From G963665975 sp963665975 (GTDB lineage: Bacteria > Bacteroidota > Rhodothermia > Rhodothermales > Bin80): DNA of 64,000 bases. Below are positions 53,950 through 62,405 of this stretch, piece after piece. The DNA is taken from contig OY762508.1 of NCBI GenBank assembly GCA_963665975.1, forward strand, positions 2,604,001 through 2,668,000. The letters run 5' to 3'. The notes beneath the pieces were generated by a model. The model searched no databases. It saw nothing but the letters and a program-made list of their open reading frames with translations, and was not told where the DNA came from. The position numbers were made by a program, and so were the translations under genes. Positions within the stretch are counted from its first letter, which is position 1, and every line of letters starts with the position of its first letter.

Positions 53950-56210
53950 TCGCCTACGTACCGCTCCATGAATTCGTAAATCCGAAGCAAGCGATCGATG
54001 CGCTGCCTGGGATTGCCGGTGCGCGACAGGTCATGACCCGCATTCGGATACCGTATGTATTCGACGGGGGCCTCGCGCGCTTTGAGGCTCTTGTAGAGGA
54101 CCTCACTTTGAATAACACCGGTGCGCAGGTCGTTGTCGCCGTGGAGGATCAGTAGCGGAGTCCGGACGGCATCCACAAAGGTAAGCGGCGAATTGTCGCG
54201 CAATAGCGGGCCTTCCTCCCACGGAAATCCGCCAAAGTGGGACGGGACGAGCCGCCAGGCATTGCCTTCCCCGAAGAACGTTGCCAGATCGTACACCCCG
54301 CGTTGGGCGACCGCTGCCTTGAAGCGGTGATCCTGGCCGATGATCCATGCCGTAAGGTATCCGGCGTAGGAGCCGCCGGTAATCACCTGCCTTGCAGGAT
54401 CGAGCCACCGGTGCCGGCGCACAGCCTCGTCCGCAACAGCAAGCACGTCGTCGGCTGGCCCGCGCCCCCAATCTTGATAGTTGGCCCGCTTATGCGCGTA
54501 TCCATAGCCGCCGGAGCCTCGGGGATTCGAAAAGACGATGCCGTAGCCCTGCGCGGCCATGTACTGAAACTCGTGCCACATGGTAGCTTCGCCAGGACCC
54601 CACATGGCGGACGGTCCGCCGTGCATTTGGATGAGCAGGGGATAGCGACGCCCGGGAATTTGTCGGGCTGGGCGGATGACCCAATACGGAATCTTCAGCG
54701 AGTCCACTTGCAGGGTAAACGGCTCCGGAATGCTGATATGCTTGCTCTTGAGCCACGCTGCGTTGTGCTCTGTCAGGCACCGGTTCTGCCGAAATTCCAT
54801 GGTTGCCTGGCAGAGCTCGTACGGATTCCGGGCTTCTGTGCGAACGTAGTAGATATTTCCCGTCGTCAGGTCGTAACTGCGCACGCCGGAAGCACGGCTG
54901 GACAGGCGTTCCACCAGGGGATTACGCTGGGAAATCTCGCCTTTGGCAAACGTATCGCGTGCTGCCTGGCCGAGGCTGTCCGCGGCGAGACTGTCCGCCA
55001 GGGCCTGCTCTTCAGGCGAAAGAGTGGGGAGCGCAGGCTTGTCCTGATGGACCGCGATACGGAACAGTGGGAATCCGCCGTCTGACGGCGCCGTAAACAG
55101 GAGGAACCAGTTATCTTCGGACCAGCGCGCCTGCGAGAGGGACCGATCGAAGGTCATGGTGAGCAATTCGGGTGTGCTGCGGCCGTCAAGGGCGAAGATG
55201 CCCAGTTCATTCTGAGCATAGCCCGGATCGGCCAGGTCGCGGGCAAGGAATGAGATGTGGTTGCCGCCCGGCGAGATTTGCGGAGCGGACAGGCGGTAGC
55301 CGTCGATATCCAGGAGCTTTTTCGTGGTGCGTGCCTGCACGTCAATGAGATACAGGTTGCGGTCCAGTTCACGGTCGGGATGTCCGATGTCTTCCGGGTA
55401 TCCGCTGAGTACGAGTTGCCGACTGTCAGGCAGCCACGTGGCCCCGCTATACGAGGTAAACCCGCGCGTCACCATGCGGGGCTCGGATGCCTCGCGGGTA
55501 ATGTCGAGAAGGAAGTAGTGCTGAAACTTCGGTTCCGGCGCGAGGTCGAGTTCGCCTTGCAGATTGAGTCGCGTAAAGAGTCGCGGATTCTGGTTGCTGG
55601 AATTCTCGTCCAGCCAGGCGCGAATTTCAGCGAGCGAGCCATCGGGATCCGCCTCCAATGCGGCAGGCGCCGTAGTGCTGCGTCCTGGACGTTCGACGCG
55701 CCAGCGTGGTGCGCGACCTGTTTTTTCGGCCAATTCGCTCTGCGACAGTGTGGTGGTGAACAGCAAGCGCGAGCCATCGGGCGCCCATTGAGGAGAGGAT
55801 GCACCGTGGTCAGAGTCCGTGAGTTGCCGAGCCTCGCCACCGAAGATCGATATCTCAAAGATCTGCGGCTTGCCGTCGTTTTCGCGAACAAAGGCTACAC
55901 GATTCCCGTCGGGATGCCATGCGGGATCAGAGGCGCCCGCCTCGTCAAACGTCAGTTGCCGCGGATTAGCGCTCAGATGCGCATGCAGGATCCATAGCTG
56001 CGACCGATAGGCATATTCCTCGTCGCCATTGTCCACGATGCCGCGAATAGCGTAGGCGATTGATCGCCCATCCGGAGATGCCTGCACCGATCCGAGTTGC
56101 TGGATCTTCAGGAGGTCGGTGACCGTGATTGTTTCCGGGCCATCCTGGGCACGGGCTTGCTGCGGGGTAAGCAGAAGAATGCCGAAGAGTAGGCAGTAGA
56201 ACAGTTTCAT
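53946..56210 (-). CDS. S9 family prolyl oligopeptidase-type serine peptidase, exported
   Basis: The ATG at 56210 (MKLFYCLLFGILLLTPQQARAQ, a signal peptide) gives 754 residues; upstream in-frame codons add no sensible signal. The N-terminal two thirds are WD40/TolB-like propeller blades (VQASPDGRSIAYAI, PQWAPDGSRLLFTT, PQISPGGNHISFLA). The C-terminal alpha/beta hydrolase has the triad at about Ser614 (GGSYAGY), Asp694 (LHGDND) and His726 (NAGHDL). It belongs with DPP IV/acylaminoacyl peptidases and should degrade peptides in the periplasm. Confidence 0.92.
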   Translation of the reverse strand: MKLFYCLLFGILLLTPQQARAQDGPETITVTDLLKIQQLGSVQASPDGRSIAYAIRGIVDNGDEEYAYRSQLWILHAHLSANPRQLTFDEAGASDPAWHPDGNRVAFVRENDGKPQIFEISIFGGEARQLTDSDHGASSPQWAPDGSRLLFTTTLSQSELAEKTGRAPRWRVERPGRSTTAPAALEADPDGSLAEIRAWLDENSSNQNPRLFTRLNLQGELDLAPEPKFQHYFLLDITREASEPRMVTRGFTSYSGATWLPDSRQLVLSGYPEDIGHPDRELDRNLYLIDVQARTTKKLLDIDGYRLSAPQISPGGNHISFLARDLADPGYAQNELGIFALDGRSTPELLTMTFDRSLSQARWSEDNWFLLFTAPSDGGFPLFRIAVHQDKPALPTLSPEEQALADSLAADSLGQAARDTFAKGEISQRNPLVERLSSRASGVRSYDLTTGNIYYVRTEARNPYELCQATMEFRQNRCLTEHNAAWLKSKHISIPEPFTLQVDSLKIPYWVIRPARQIPGRRYPLLIQMHGGPSAMWGPGEATMWHEFQYMAAQGYGIVFSNPRGSGGYGYAHKRANYQDWGRGPADDVLAVADEAVRRHRWLDPARQVITGGSYAGYLTAWIIGQDHRFKAAVAQRGVYDLATFFGEGNAWRLVPSHFGGFPWEEGPLLRDNSPLTFVDAVRTPLLILHGDNDLRTGVIQSEVLYKSLKAREAPVEYIRYPNAGHDLSRTGNPRQRIDRLLRIYEFMERYVGE

Positions 56211-56340
56211 GCACCGACGTATGGACTGGTTACCAGGGGCAATGCGGCAGGCTGCGCAGGTGGGCGCGAATAGGGTGCATGCCGCGAACACGCGGCCAAA
56301 GATAACTCGCGCGAGTGTCCCGAGCAATGCACCTGCGTAC

Positions 56341-57522
56341 CTAGTACGATCCTCCGAATGGCGTGTCCAGATACCGCCTGGCCTGCGTGTGGGATGAAGC
56401 CCATGCCCGCATGGATAGCACTTGCCTGTAATATTCTACTGCCCGAGTGCGCTGCCCGAGGGCATCGTGGACCATGCCTTGCAGCAGGCGGCCCATCACC
56501 TTGAAATAGGTGTCATCCTCCAGGCGTGCGGACAGGGCTTTCAGTTGCAGCAGATACCGCGTGGCTGCCTTGTGATTCCCGGAGGCCATCTGGGATCGCG
56601 CAATGTAATATAACGCTTGCTCCGCTGCGGCCGCATTGTAGCCTGGCCGGTTATCCAGATAGCGCTGCAGGATATCTCGAAAAATGTATTCGGAAGTTGC
56701 CCAGTCCTTCCACCGCGCATACACGCGCCCCTCAATGGTGTGGAAGAAGGGATTCCCGGGGTGTCGCTGTCGAAGAATTGTGGCATACTCAATACTCTTG
56801 GCGAAGTCAGACTCGTATATGTAATAAATCTGCAGCAGAAAATAGGCGGCCTCCGTGCGGACGTAATAGCCATGTGCGGCAGAGCGGGTCAGGGCGGCTA
56901 GCCCGCGTACCCGGTTGCCTTTGGGAAGGAAGGATGTAATGGCCCGCACGAAGGGATAACGTTCGGGAATGATGGCGGCATAGTAGTCGTACAGGCCTCG
57001 CCCAAAAACGTAGTCATGATTGGTGGAGTCCGCGTCAGCGACAGCGAGGACATAGTTCATAGCGCGCTTGCCGTCGCTGGCCGCCCGGATCCATTCTCGC
57101 CTGTTGGAGCGAAGCCTCCCTCGAAAGCCGAGAGCGATACCCTTGAAGAACAAGGCATCGAAGTTGTTGCGATCCTGTTCGAGCATTTCATTGCTGCGCT
57201 CGATAACGCGCGTCATGGCGGCGTAGAAGGCTTCGTCATGCTGCGTATCGGATAAGTCGAGCAAGATTTCCCACCAAATGGTTAGCGCCAGGAGGAACGG
57301 TCCCACCGGATGTTTCCGGTACCGTTTGGATATTGCTTCGAAGTGTGCGTTGGCCTCCTCGAATTGCATGTCATAGAGCAGGGTGAGCCCGGCAGTTGCC
57401 CTTTCGCGGACAAACGGGTCTTCCAGCACACTGGAGGGTGTCTGGGCTCGCGCCATCCCCGCAAGCAGGAAAGCCAGGATTACGATCAGGAAGAGATGCC
57501 GTCTGGCGCTTGTTGGACTCAT
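56341..57522 (-). CDS. Exported TPR-like protein, unknown function
   Basis: A 393-residue protein with a signal peptide (LFLIVILAFLLAGMARAQ). The mature part is all helical with TPR-like pairs: YDMQFEEANAHFEAISKRYR, NNFDALFFKGIALGF, SDFAKSIEYATILRQRHPGN, NHKAATRYLLQLKAL and LGQRTRAVEYYRQVL. It is probably a periplasmic scaffold. It lies 131 bp upstream of the S9 peptidase start on the same strand. Confidence 0.75.
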   Translation of the reverse strand: MSPTSARRHLFLIVILAFLLAGMARAQTPSSVLEDPFVRERATAGLTLLYDMQFEEANAHFEAISKRYRKHPVGPFLLALTIWWEILLDLSDTQHDEAFYAAMTRVIERSNEMLEQDRNNFDALFFKGIALGFRGRLRSNRREWIRAASDGKRAMNYVLAVADADSTNHDYVFGRGLYDYYAAIIPERYPFVRAITSFLPKGNRVRGLAALTRSAAHGYYVRTEAAYFLLQIYYIYESDFAKSIEYATILRQRHPGNPFFHTIEGRVYARWKDWATSEYIFRDILQRYLDNRPGYNAAAAEQALYYIARSQMASGNHKAATRYLLQLKALSARLEDDTYFKVMGRLLQGMVHDALGQRTRAVEYYRQVLSMRAWASSHTQARRYLDTPFGGSY

Positions 57523-57823
57523 GCCCCCAATACACAGGTGTTTTCGGGGCTGTTCCGGTGACGACCGCCTCCATGCGAACAGGATGATTCCCGTCCGGGC
57601 TGGCCCATTGAGTTGACGGCATCACTGTTTTGCCCCAATTGCCAATGCACGCGTGGGTGTGGGACGGGCTGTAGTATCATGCTTCTCGCGGCTACGTGGC
57701 AGCACACACAAGTGGCAAGGAGGCGCACCGACCAAATTATCGCACAGCGATGCCAATTCGGATGCCCCTCGCCGACCATGCTTAATCAGGTTTATGCATA
57801 CCCGATCGAGCAATGGCGACACA
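57523..57823. other. Intergenic stretch with no recognised feature
   Basis: Several short overlapping open frames exist on both strands, but none has a recognisable product or start signal. I see no RNA gene or repeat here. Confidence 0.4.
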
Positions 57824-59041
57824 CTATTCAACTATATTATATGCGACCACCGTAGTGATGCCGATGTCATCTACATGCGTTCCGTAGGCTCTCCCGGACG
57901 TGATCACGCTCAAACTAACGCTGGCGGGCAAGTCGACGGACGCGGCCAACCTGCGATCAGCGCCAAAAATCAACCACTGCGCCGTTGGTGAGCCCTCTGG
58001 TTTGGTTAGTTTAATCCATGTGCGCGCCTGGTCGCCGACAACAAACAATCCATAGGCTGGCCGGGTATCGTGCAAATTCTGCATGAAGACCTTCTGCATG
58101 TCTTCAGAAAGGTTTTCGAGAGTCCGGCTCACGGCTTGCCCCGTAACCGGCATGACCGGCGCTTGGTACCGGATCGAGTCATGCGTTGCTCCATAGAGAT
58201 CACTGATCGTTATGTCTATCGATTCAGTCCATCCGTGATACAGGTACCCGTCTGGGCCCAGGTGAACAGCAGACGTGCGCCCAAACGGCATTGATCTCAC
58301 CGACACAAAGCCAGGTTTGCGCAGAACGAGGGCCTCATTCGCCGCCACAACAACCACGCTATCACGGATCACGTTGCCTTGATAGTTCAGCAGGCGAAGC
58401 ACAGTGCGCCGGTCTTCCGTAGTCGGATTGACACCGAGGCCAGTTCCGAAAAGGACAAGAACTTCCTCGTCCGCGACACCGACGATATCCATAGGATATT
58501 CAAAGCCTTCGGTTACAATTGGAACAGTGTGGACAAGCCGGAAGTCACCCGGTTGAAACACCGCAATGCGCTGTCCGTCAAGGGTAAATATGGAATCACC
58601 CCTGGAAATGGTTATGTCTGGTCCGTATGAAAACTCTCCCGGTCCTTTGCCTTTGCTGCCAATCGTGGTTATGAATGCACCCGCATTGGAGTAGACATAG
58701 ATCTTTGGATCCTGCCCTTCGCTAACGAAAATCTGCCCTGCGGAATTGATGGCAAGATCGCTGACGTACCCAAATAATACACTGTCGGGGCCCGTTTCCT
58801 CCCCCAACCGGAATGCCTCGACCAGTTCAATCTGCGGGACGCTATCGATGCCCGGTTCGTTACCGACATCTCCGCTGGAGCATGCTGAAGCCAAAAGACC
58901 TGCAAGTACGAACAGGCCAATCCGGAAACCGATTGCGTCGCTGCTTAACCATCCTCGTTGTCGCGGTGCGTAACGGGCGCCCGTTGAGTTCCCCCTGTTC
59001 TTTCGCGATGATGGATACGACAGCCGGCAAAAAAGGGACAT
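57824..59041 (-). CDS. Six-bladed beta-propeller lipoprotein
   Basis: A lipoprotein signal (RIGLFVLAGLLASACSSGD, lipobox ASAC) lies about 55 residues into the frame from the ATG at 59041; the true start may be an unrecognised non-ATG codon closer to it. The mature part has NHL/6-bladed propeller blades as in BF3897-type lipoproteins of Bacteroidota: VSDLAINSAGQIFVSEGQDP and KIYVYSNAGAFITTIGSKGK followed by GPGEF. No catalytic site is evident. It probably binds a ligand at the cell envelope. The IS66 element is inserted just upstream of it. Confidence 0.75.
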   Translation of the reverse strand: MSLFCRLSYPSSRKNRGNSTGARYAPRQRGWLSSDAIGFRIGLFVLAGLLASACSSGDVGNEPGIDSVPQIELVEAFRLGEETGPDSVLFGYVSDLAINSAGQIFVSEGQDPKIYVYSNAGAFITTIGSKGKGPGEFSYGPDITISRGDSIFTLDGQRIAVFQPGDFRLVHTVPIVTEGFEYPMDIVGVADEEVLVLFGTGLGVNPTTEDRRTVLRLLNYQGNVIRDSVVVVAANEALVLRKPGFVSVRSMPFGRTSAVHLGPDGYLYHGWTESIDITISDLYGATHDSIRYQAPVMPVTGQAVSRTLENLSEDMQKVFMQNLHDTRPAYGLFVVGDQARTWIKLTKPEGSPTAQWLIFGADRRLAASVDLPASVSLSVITSGRAYGTHVDDIGITTVVAYNIVE

Positions 59042-59130
59042 AAGGTTTCTCAACAATCCAACTATTGGAAGCTGGCTATTTGTCACATGTACAACATAAT
59101 GCAATCACAAACGTGGTACCAGCAAATGCC

Positions 59131-59138
59131 GTATGGCG
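59131..59138 (+). repeat. Left 8-bp target duplication of the IS66 element
   Basis: GTATGGCG, identical to 61566-61573. Confidence 0.9.
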
Positions 59139-59225
59139 GTATCCGTCCGGTAAACTACACCTTGCATTGGACTGAAGCTACCTGTTAGCAGCGTAGTCTG
59201 TGCCGTACGTGGATCTTGTTGCGTG

Positions 59226-60794
59226 CTATGCGGCCTTTGCAGAAGCGTCTTCGCGCAGCGTCTTCCAATGATGCGGCAACAGGGCGCTGACCTGCTTCAT
59301 GGGATGTGTCGGAATACGGCTCAGCACGTCGGTAAGCCAGACCTGGGGATTTACCCCATGCTGCTTGCACGTACTGAGAAGCGAGTAGATCACCGCCGCC
59401 CGCTGCGCTGCCGCATGTGACCCTGCAAACAGGTAGTTCTTACGGCCCAAAGCAATTGGACGGATACTATTTTCGACCAGATTATTGTCCAGTTCGATGC
59501 GGCCGGCGTCGGTGTACCCGACAAGCCTCTTCCAACGCGTCAGCGTGTAGCCCACTGCCTGCCCCCACGGGCTCTTCGGCAATCCCATATTGGCTTCCAG
59601 CCAAGTCTTCAAGGCCTCCAGTATCGGCACCGACTCTTTTTGACGCACCTGAACCCGGTGCGTTGCGGAAGCATCCTTTTCCCGCAACTGGCGCTCTATC
59701 GCATACAACTGCTTGATCTGTTCCAGCACATGGGTGGCCCGCTCGACATCGTTGTCACGCGCATTGTAAAAATGTCGCCGTGCATGGGCCCAACATCCGT
59801 AGGTTGTGATTGCTGGCACCGCATCAAACCCGTCGTATGCCGCATACCCGTCTGTCTGCAACGCACCGGCAAAACTCTCCAAAAAGGCTACCGGACCATC
59901 CCGATCCCGACCCTTGCGATACTCCATGACCACCACGTGCTTCTCTGGCGCCAGATACACCCAATAATACCCGCGATGTGTCTTCCCCTTCTTCTTCTTA
60001 TCCAGCACCGGAATCGTCGTCTCATCCACTTGTAGATACCCACTCTCGAGCGCCTCCTGTTTGAGCGCGTCATATAACGGCGTCAGATGCCACGCCGTTT
60101 GCGCAATCCAATCGCCCAACGTGGACTTCGGCAATACGATGCCTTCGCGTAAAAAGCGCTCCCGTTGTCGATACAGAGGCATATGATCCAGGTACTTTTC
60201 GATCATCACATGTGCTAACAGCCCCGGTTCTGGAATGCCTTTGTCGATCAATCGCGCCGGAAGTGCTGCAAGGACAACCCCGTCGTCTTCTTTGGAAGGA
60301 TCCACGTACTTCGGACGTTCCCGGCGAATCACACGCAACCTGCCCGGCACGTAATCCAGCGTCTCGGTGACCTCCACTCCGATCTTTTTGAAAGAAGACA
60401 TGTCTCCCTCCGGTTCGATCGTGATCACTTCGCGAGGCAGATGAGGCGGCAAGGGTTGCCGCACCGGGGTGCGCTTCGAAGCAGACGTCTTCTGCGTCAC
60501 CGTGACGGTCGTGGCCTTCAAAGGCTCCTCCACTGGCGGAGCCTGATCCGGAAACAACTCAAGCTGGTTGCTGGGCGTGGAGTCCGGTTCAAACCGCTCG
60601 CTCTTTGTCCCATAGAGCAGACGCTTGAGCTCCTTCAGTTCGAACACAAGCTTGGCATGCTTCGCACGCAGCGTTTCGAGCGCTACACGCTGGTCTTCAT
60701 TCTCCTGCCGCAGGGCATTATTCTGCGCAAGAAGCGCTGCAGAAGAAGCATCTTTCGGGTGCGTGGCTGGCATGCAAACCAAACCAGAACACAA
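59226..60794 (-). CDS. tnpC: IS66-family transposase TnpC
   Basis: A 522-residue transposase. An N-terminal coiled coil (about 15-60) is followed by LLYGTKSERF, then LPREVITIEPEG; the zinc-finger Cys pairs common in IS66 TnpC proteins are not present in this stretch. Next come VIEKYLDHMPLYRQR-like, GYYWVYLAPE, LQTDGYAAYDG, GCWAHARRHFY and LDNNLVENSIRPIALGRKNY, the DDE catalytic region of IS66. A C-terminal IS66_C-like SLLSTCKQHGVNPQVWLTDV follows. It starts 38 bp after tnpB. Confidence 0.95.
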   Translation of the reverse strand: MCSGLVCMPATHPKDASSAALLAQNNALRQENEDQRVALETLRAKHAKLVFELKELKRLLYGTKSERFEPDSTPSNQLELFPDQAPPVEEPLKATTVTVTQKTSASKRTPVRQPLPPHLPREVITIEPEGDMSSFKKIGVEVTETLDYVPGRLRVIRRERPKYVDPSKEDDGVVLAALPARLIDKGIPEPGLLAHVMIEKYLDHMPLYRQRERFLREGIVLPKSTLGDWIAQTAWHLTPLYDALKQEALESGYLQVDETTIPVLDKKKKGKTHRGYYWVYLAPEKHVVVMEYRKGRDRDGPVAFLESFAGALQTDGYAAYDGFDAVPAITTYGCWAHARRHFYNARDNDVERATHVLEQIKQLYAIERQLREKDASATHRVQVRQKESVPILEALKTWLEANMGLPKSPWGQAVGYTLTRWKRLVGYTDAGRIELDNNLVENSIRPIALGRKNYLFAGSHAAAQRAAVIYSLLSTCKQHGVNPQVWLTDVLSRIPTHPMKQVSALLPHHWKTLREDASAKAA

Positions 60795-60832
60795 CCATAA
60801 GGTTCCCTACATACAGTAGAAAATACAACCTC

Positions 60833-61180
60833 TTAACCATTCTTTCCTACCGGCAACAGATAACGCTTCCGATACCGTACCGATGCCAAAGAGACCCCCT
60901 CCAGCACATGCGCCAAATCCATCCAGGTCGGCGTAGATCCTGGCGGCAACTCAAACGTACCCGACTCCAATCGCTTGTAATAAACCACAAAGCCGTCTTT
61001 GTCCCATACCAGTAATTTTACCAAATTGCGCCTCCGGTTGAAAAATACAAAAACATCCCCCGACAACGGATCCCGATGCAGTTGCGAACGCACCAGACCA
61101 CTGAGCCCGTCAAAGCTCTTGCGCATGTCGGTGGGCGCACGATGCACATAGTAGCGGTAGGAAGAACCGAACGTAATCAT
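60833..61180 (-). CDS. tnpB: IS66 accessory protein TnpB (Orf2)
   Basis: The ATG at 61180 overlaps the tnpA stop as ATGA and gives 115 residues, the normal size. MRKSFDGLSGLVRSQL, DVFVFFNRRRNLVKLLVWDK and YYKRLESGTFELP are the Orf2 signature. It is needed together with TnpA and TnpC for efficient IS66 transposition. Confidence 0.95.
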   Translation of the reverse strand: MITFGSSYRYYVHRAPTDMRKSFDGLSGLVRSQLHRDPLSGDVFVFFNRRRNLVKLLVWDKDGFVVYYKRLESGTFELPPGSTPTWMDLAHVLEGVSLASVRYRKRYLLPVGKNG

Positions 61181-61476
61181 GCCCGCTCCCTCTGCAGCAG
61201 AGAAGTAAGCCATGCAGGAGATACCGGAGCGAACAGACGCAGACGCACTCCCCCAGGGTAGACAATCTCCAGCACCGCGCGTTCGCCTGCAGCAGGCGGC
61301 GCAAGCCTTATGAAGGCCTCGCCCTGCGGCTGCTTGCGATACTTACGGCGCCAGTAGTAGAGTTGACTCGCGGATATGGCATGCTCGGCGCAAAAGGCCT
61401 TCAGGCTTTGACGCCCTTGCAGGTATTGTTCGACCAACGGAAACATCTCTTCCGCGGTGCGTCTGGGCTTGTGCAT
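61177..61476 (-). CDS. tnpA: IS66 accessory protein TnpA (Orf1)
   Basis: A 99-residue protein with a helix-turn-helix: FPLVEQYLQGRQSLKAFCAE, HAISASQLYYWRRKYR. It is the first gene of the IS66 element and overlaps tnpB by 4 bases. It probably binds DNA for regulation or transposition. Confidence 0.9.
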   Translation of the reverse strand: MHKPRRTAEEMFPLVEQYLQGRQSLKAFCAEHAISASQLYYWRRKYRKQPQGEAFIRLAPPAAGERAVLEIVYPGGVRLRLFAPVSPAWLTSLLQRERA

Positions 61477-61565
61477 GGAGGCTGTGCTTGGGCTCTTACG
61501 GTAGGAGTACCAAAACTCCGACCCGCCAGAGACTCAAAGCAAGATGCACTTCACCGGACGTATAC

Positions 61566-61573
61566 GTATGGCG
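61566..61573 (+). repeat. Right 8-bp target duplication of the IS66 element
   Basis: GTATGGCG, identical to 59131-59138. Confidence 0.9.
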
Positions 61574-61690
61574 CTGGCTTGAACGCGGGGCCCGATGCTG
61601 GTCAGGAACATGCGCGTGACGACTCGGGCCGCATTGAAATCTCCCGGCGCCTATTGCTTCTGTCATCCAATACGCGCAAGACTCAATAGC

Positions 61691-62272
61691 TTACAGCCAG
61701 CGCCGGGTGCCACCATATATCAGGCTTACGAGCACAATCTTGCAAGCATCGAACAGCACAAACCGCGCCCAGCCCTTATCAATAGATTCGATCCACGTAG
61801 CATGATCAGCTGCAAAATGAAGCCACACGACACCTATGCCGAAAAGTGTCACCGAGCCAGCGAGGATCGATAGACTGCTGCCAGCAACCGTGTTCCACCG
61901 GGTCGATAGCCACCCGATTATCGCTGCAGCCAGAGGCATGCCCAGCAGATAACCAGCAGAACTCGCCGTCAATAAATAATCAAGCCCCTGGCCGTTTCCT
62001 GCATACACAGGAAGGAAAAATCCCAAAGCCAGATACAATAGCATAGACAGAAACCCGTTACGGCCACCCAGGAACAAGCCGCTACTGTAAACGAATATGG
62101 TCTGCAGCGTGATGGGAACCTCCCAGAGATACACCCGAAACTGCGCTCCCACGGCAGTGAATAACGCAAAGAGGGCTATGCCAACAAGCTGAAAGGCGAC
62201 TGAGGCACGCTCCGTACGCAACACGTCAATCGCGGCGTAGCGCCGTGTATTCAACGCAAAAAAGCTGGCCAT
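61691..62272 (-). CDS. bioY: BioY-family biotin transporter substrate-binding subunit
   Basis: The ATG at 62272 gives 193 residues; a TTG at 62296 is an alternative. About five or six membrane helices are present. FTAVGAQFRVYLWEVPITLQ, TIFVYSSGLFLGGRNGFLS and LLYLALGFFLPVYAGNGQGL with a following TASSAGYLLG match the BioY S component of ECF biotin transporters (VPIT-QT and AGGxGYLxG-type motifs). No ecfA or ecfT genes are adjacent, so it would act alone or with a shared module. Confidence 0.9.
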   Translation of the reverse strand: MASFFALNTRRYAAIDVLRTERASVAFQLVGIALFALFTAVGAQFRVYLWEVPITLQTIFVYSSGLFLGGRNGFLSMLLYLALGFFLPVYAGNGQGLDYLLTASSAGYLLGMPLAAAIIGWLSTRWNTVAGSSLSILAGSVTLFGIGVVWLHFAADHATWIESIDKGWARFVLFDACKIVLVSLIYGGTRRWL

Positions 62273-62311
62273 TTTGCTTCGATACAGAATAATCAAGTTG
62301 TTCGATTATAC

Positions 62312-62346
62312 GGAACCGCTATATGGAACCGCTACACGGAACCGCT
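62312..62346 (-). repeat. Three 13-bp-period direct repeats upstream of bioY
   Basis: GGAACCGCT (plus strand) occurs at 62312-62320, 62325-62333 and 62338-62346, spaced exactly 13 bp. They lie 40-75 bp upstream of the bioY ATG and could belong to its control region or be slippage products. Confidence 0.6.
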
Positions 62347-62357
62347 TCCAACGCATC

Positions 62358-62381
62358 CACAAATTACCCACATTATTTGTG
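62358..62381 (-). promoter_or_regulatory. Inverted repeat upstream of bioY, possible operator
   Basis: CACAAAT at 62358-62364 and ATTTGTG at 62375-62381, separated by 10 bases, form a 24-bp dyad between metH and bioY. The form resembles a repressor site. Control by BirA or another biotin regulator is a guess. Confidence 0.35.
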
Positions 62382-62405
62382 TAATTATTATGAAAATCTC
62401 CGGAA

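Larger units (their letters stand above)
59139..61565 (-). mobile_element. Complete IS66-family insertion sequence
   Basis: The 2,427-bp element has terminal inverted repeats of about 32 bp matching at 25 positions: GTATCCGTCCGGTAAACTAC at 59139 onwards and, read inward from 61565, GTATACGTCCGGTGAAGTGC. Both are flanked by the same 8-bp GTATGGCG, the duplication length known for IS66. Three genes on the minus strand have the standard order tnpA-tnpB-tnpC and all are open. The perfect duplication and intact genes suggest a recent, possibly active insertion. Confidence 0.95.

Noticed and set aside
57653..57991. Plus-strand open frame of 112 codons
   Set aside because: Its second half is antisense to the propeller lipoprotein and its composition is not protein-like.
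59142..59150. IS66 left end placed at GTAAACTAC (59150)
   Set aside because: That boundary gives no target duplication; extending both ends by 11 bp reveals further inverted matches and a perfect 8-bp duplication.
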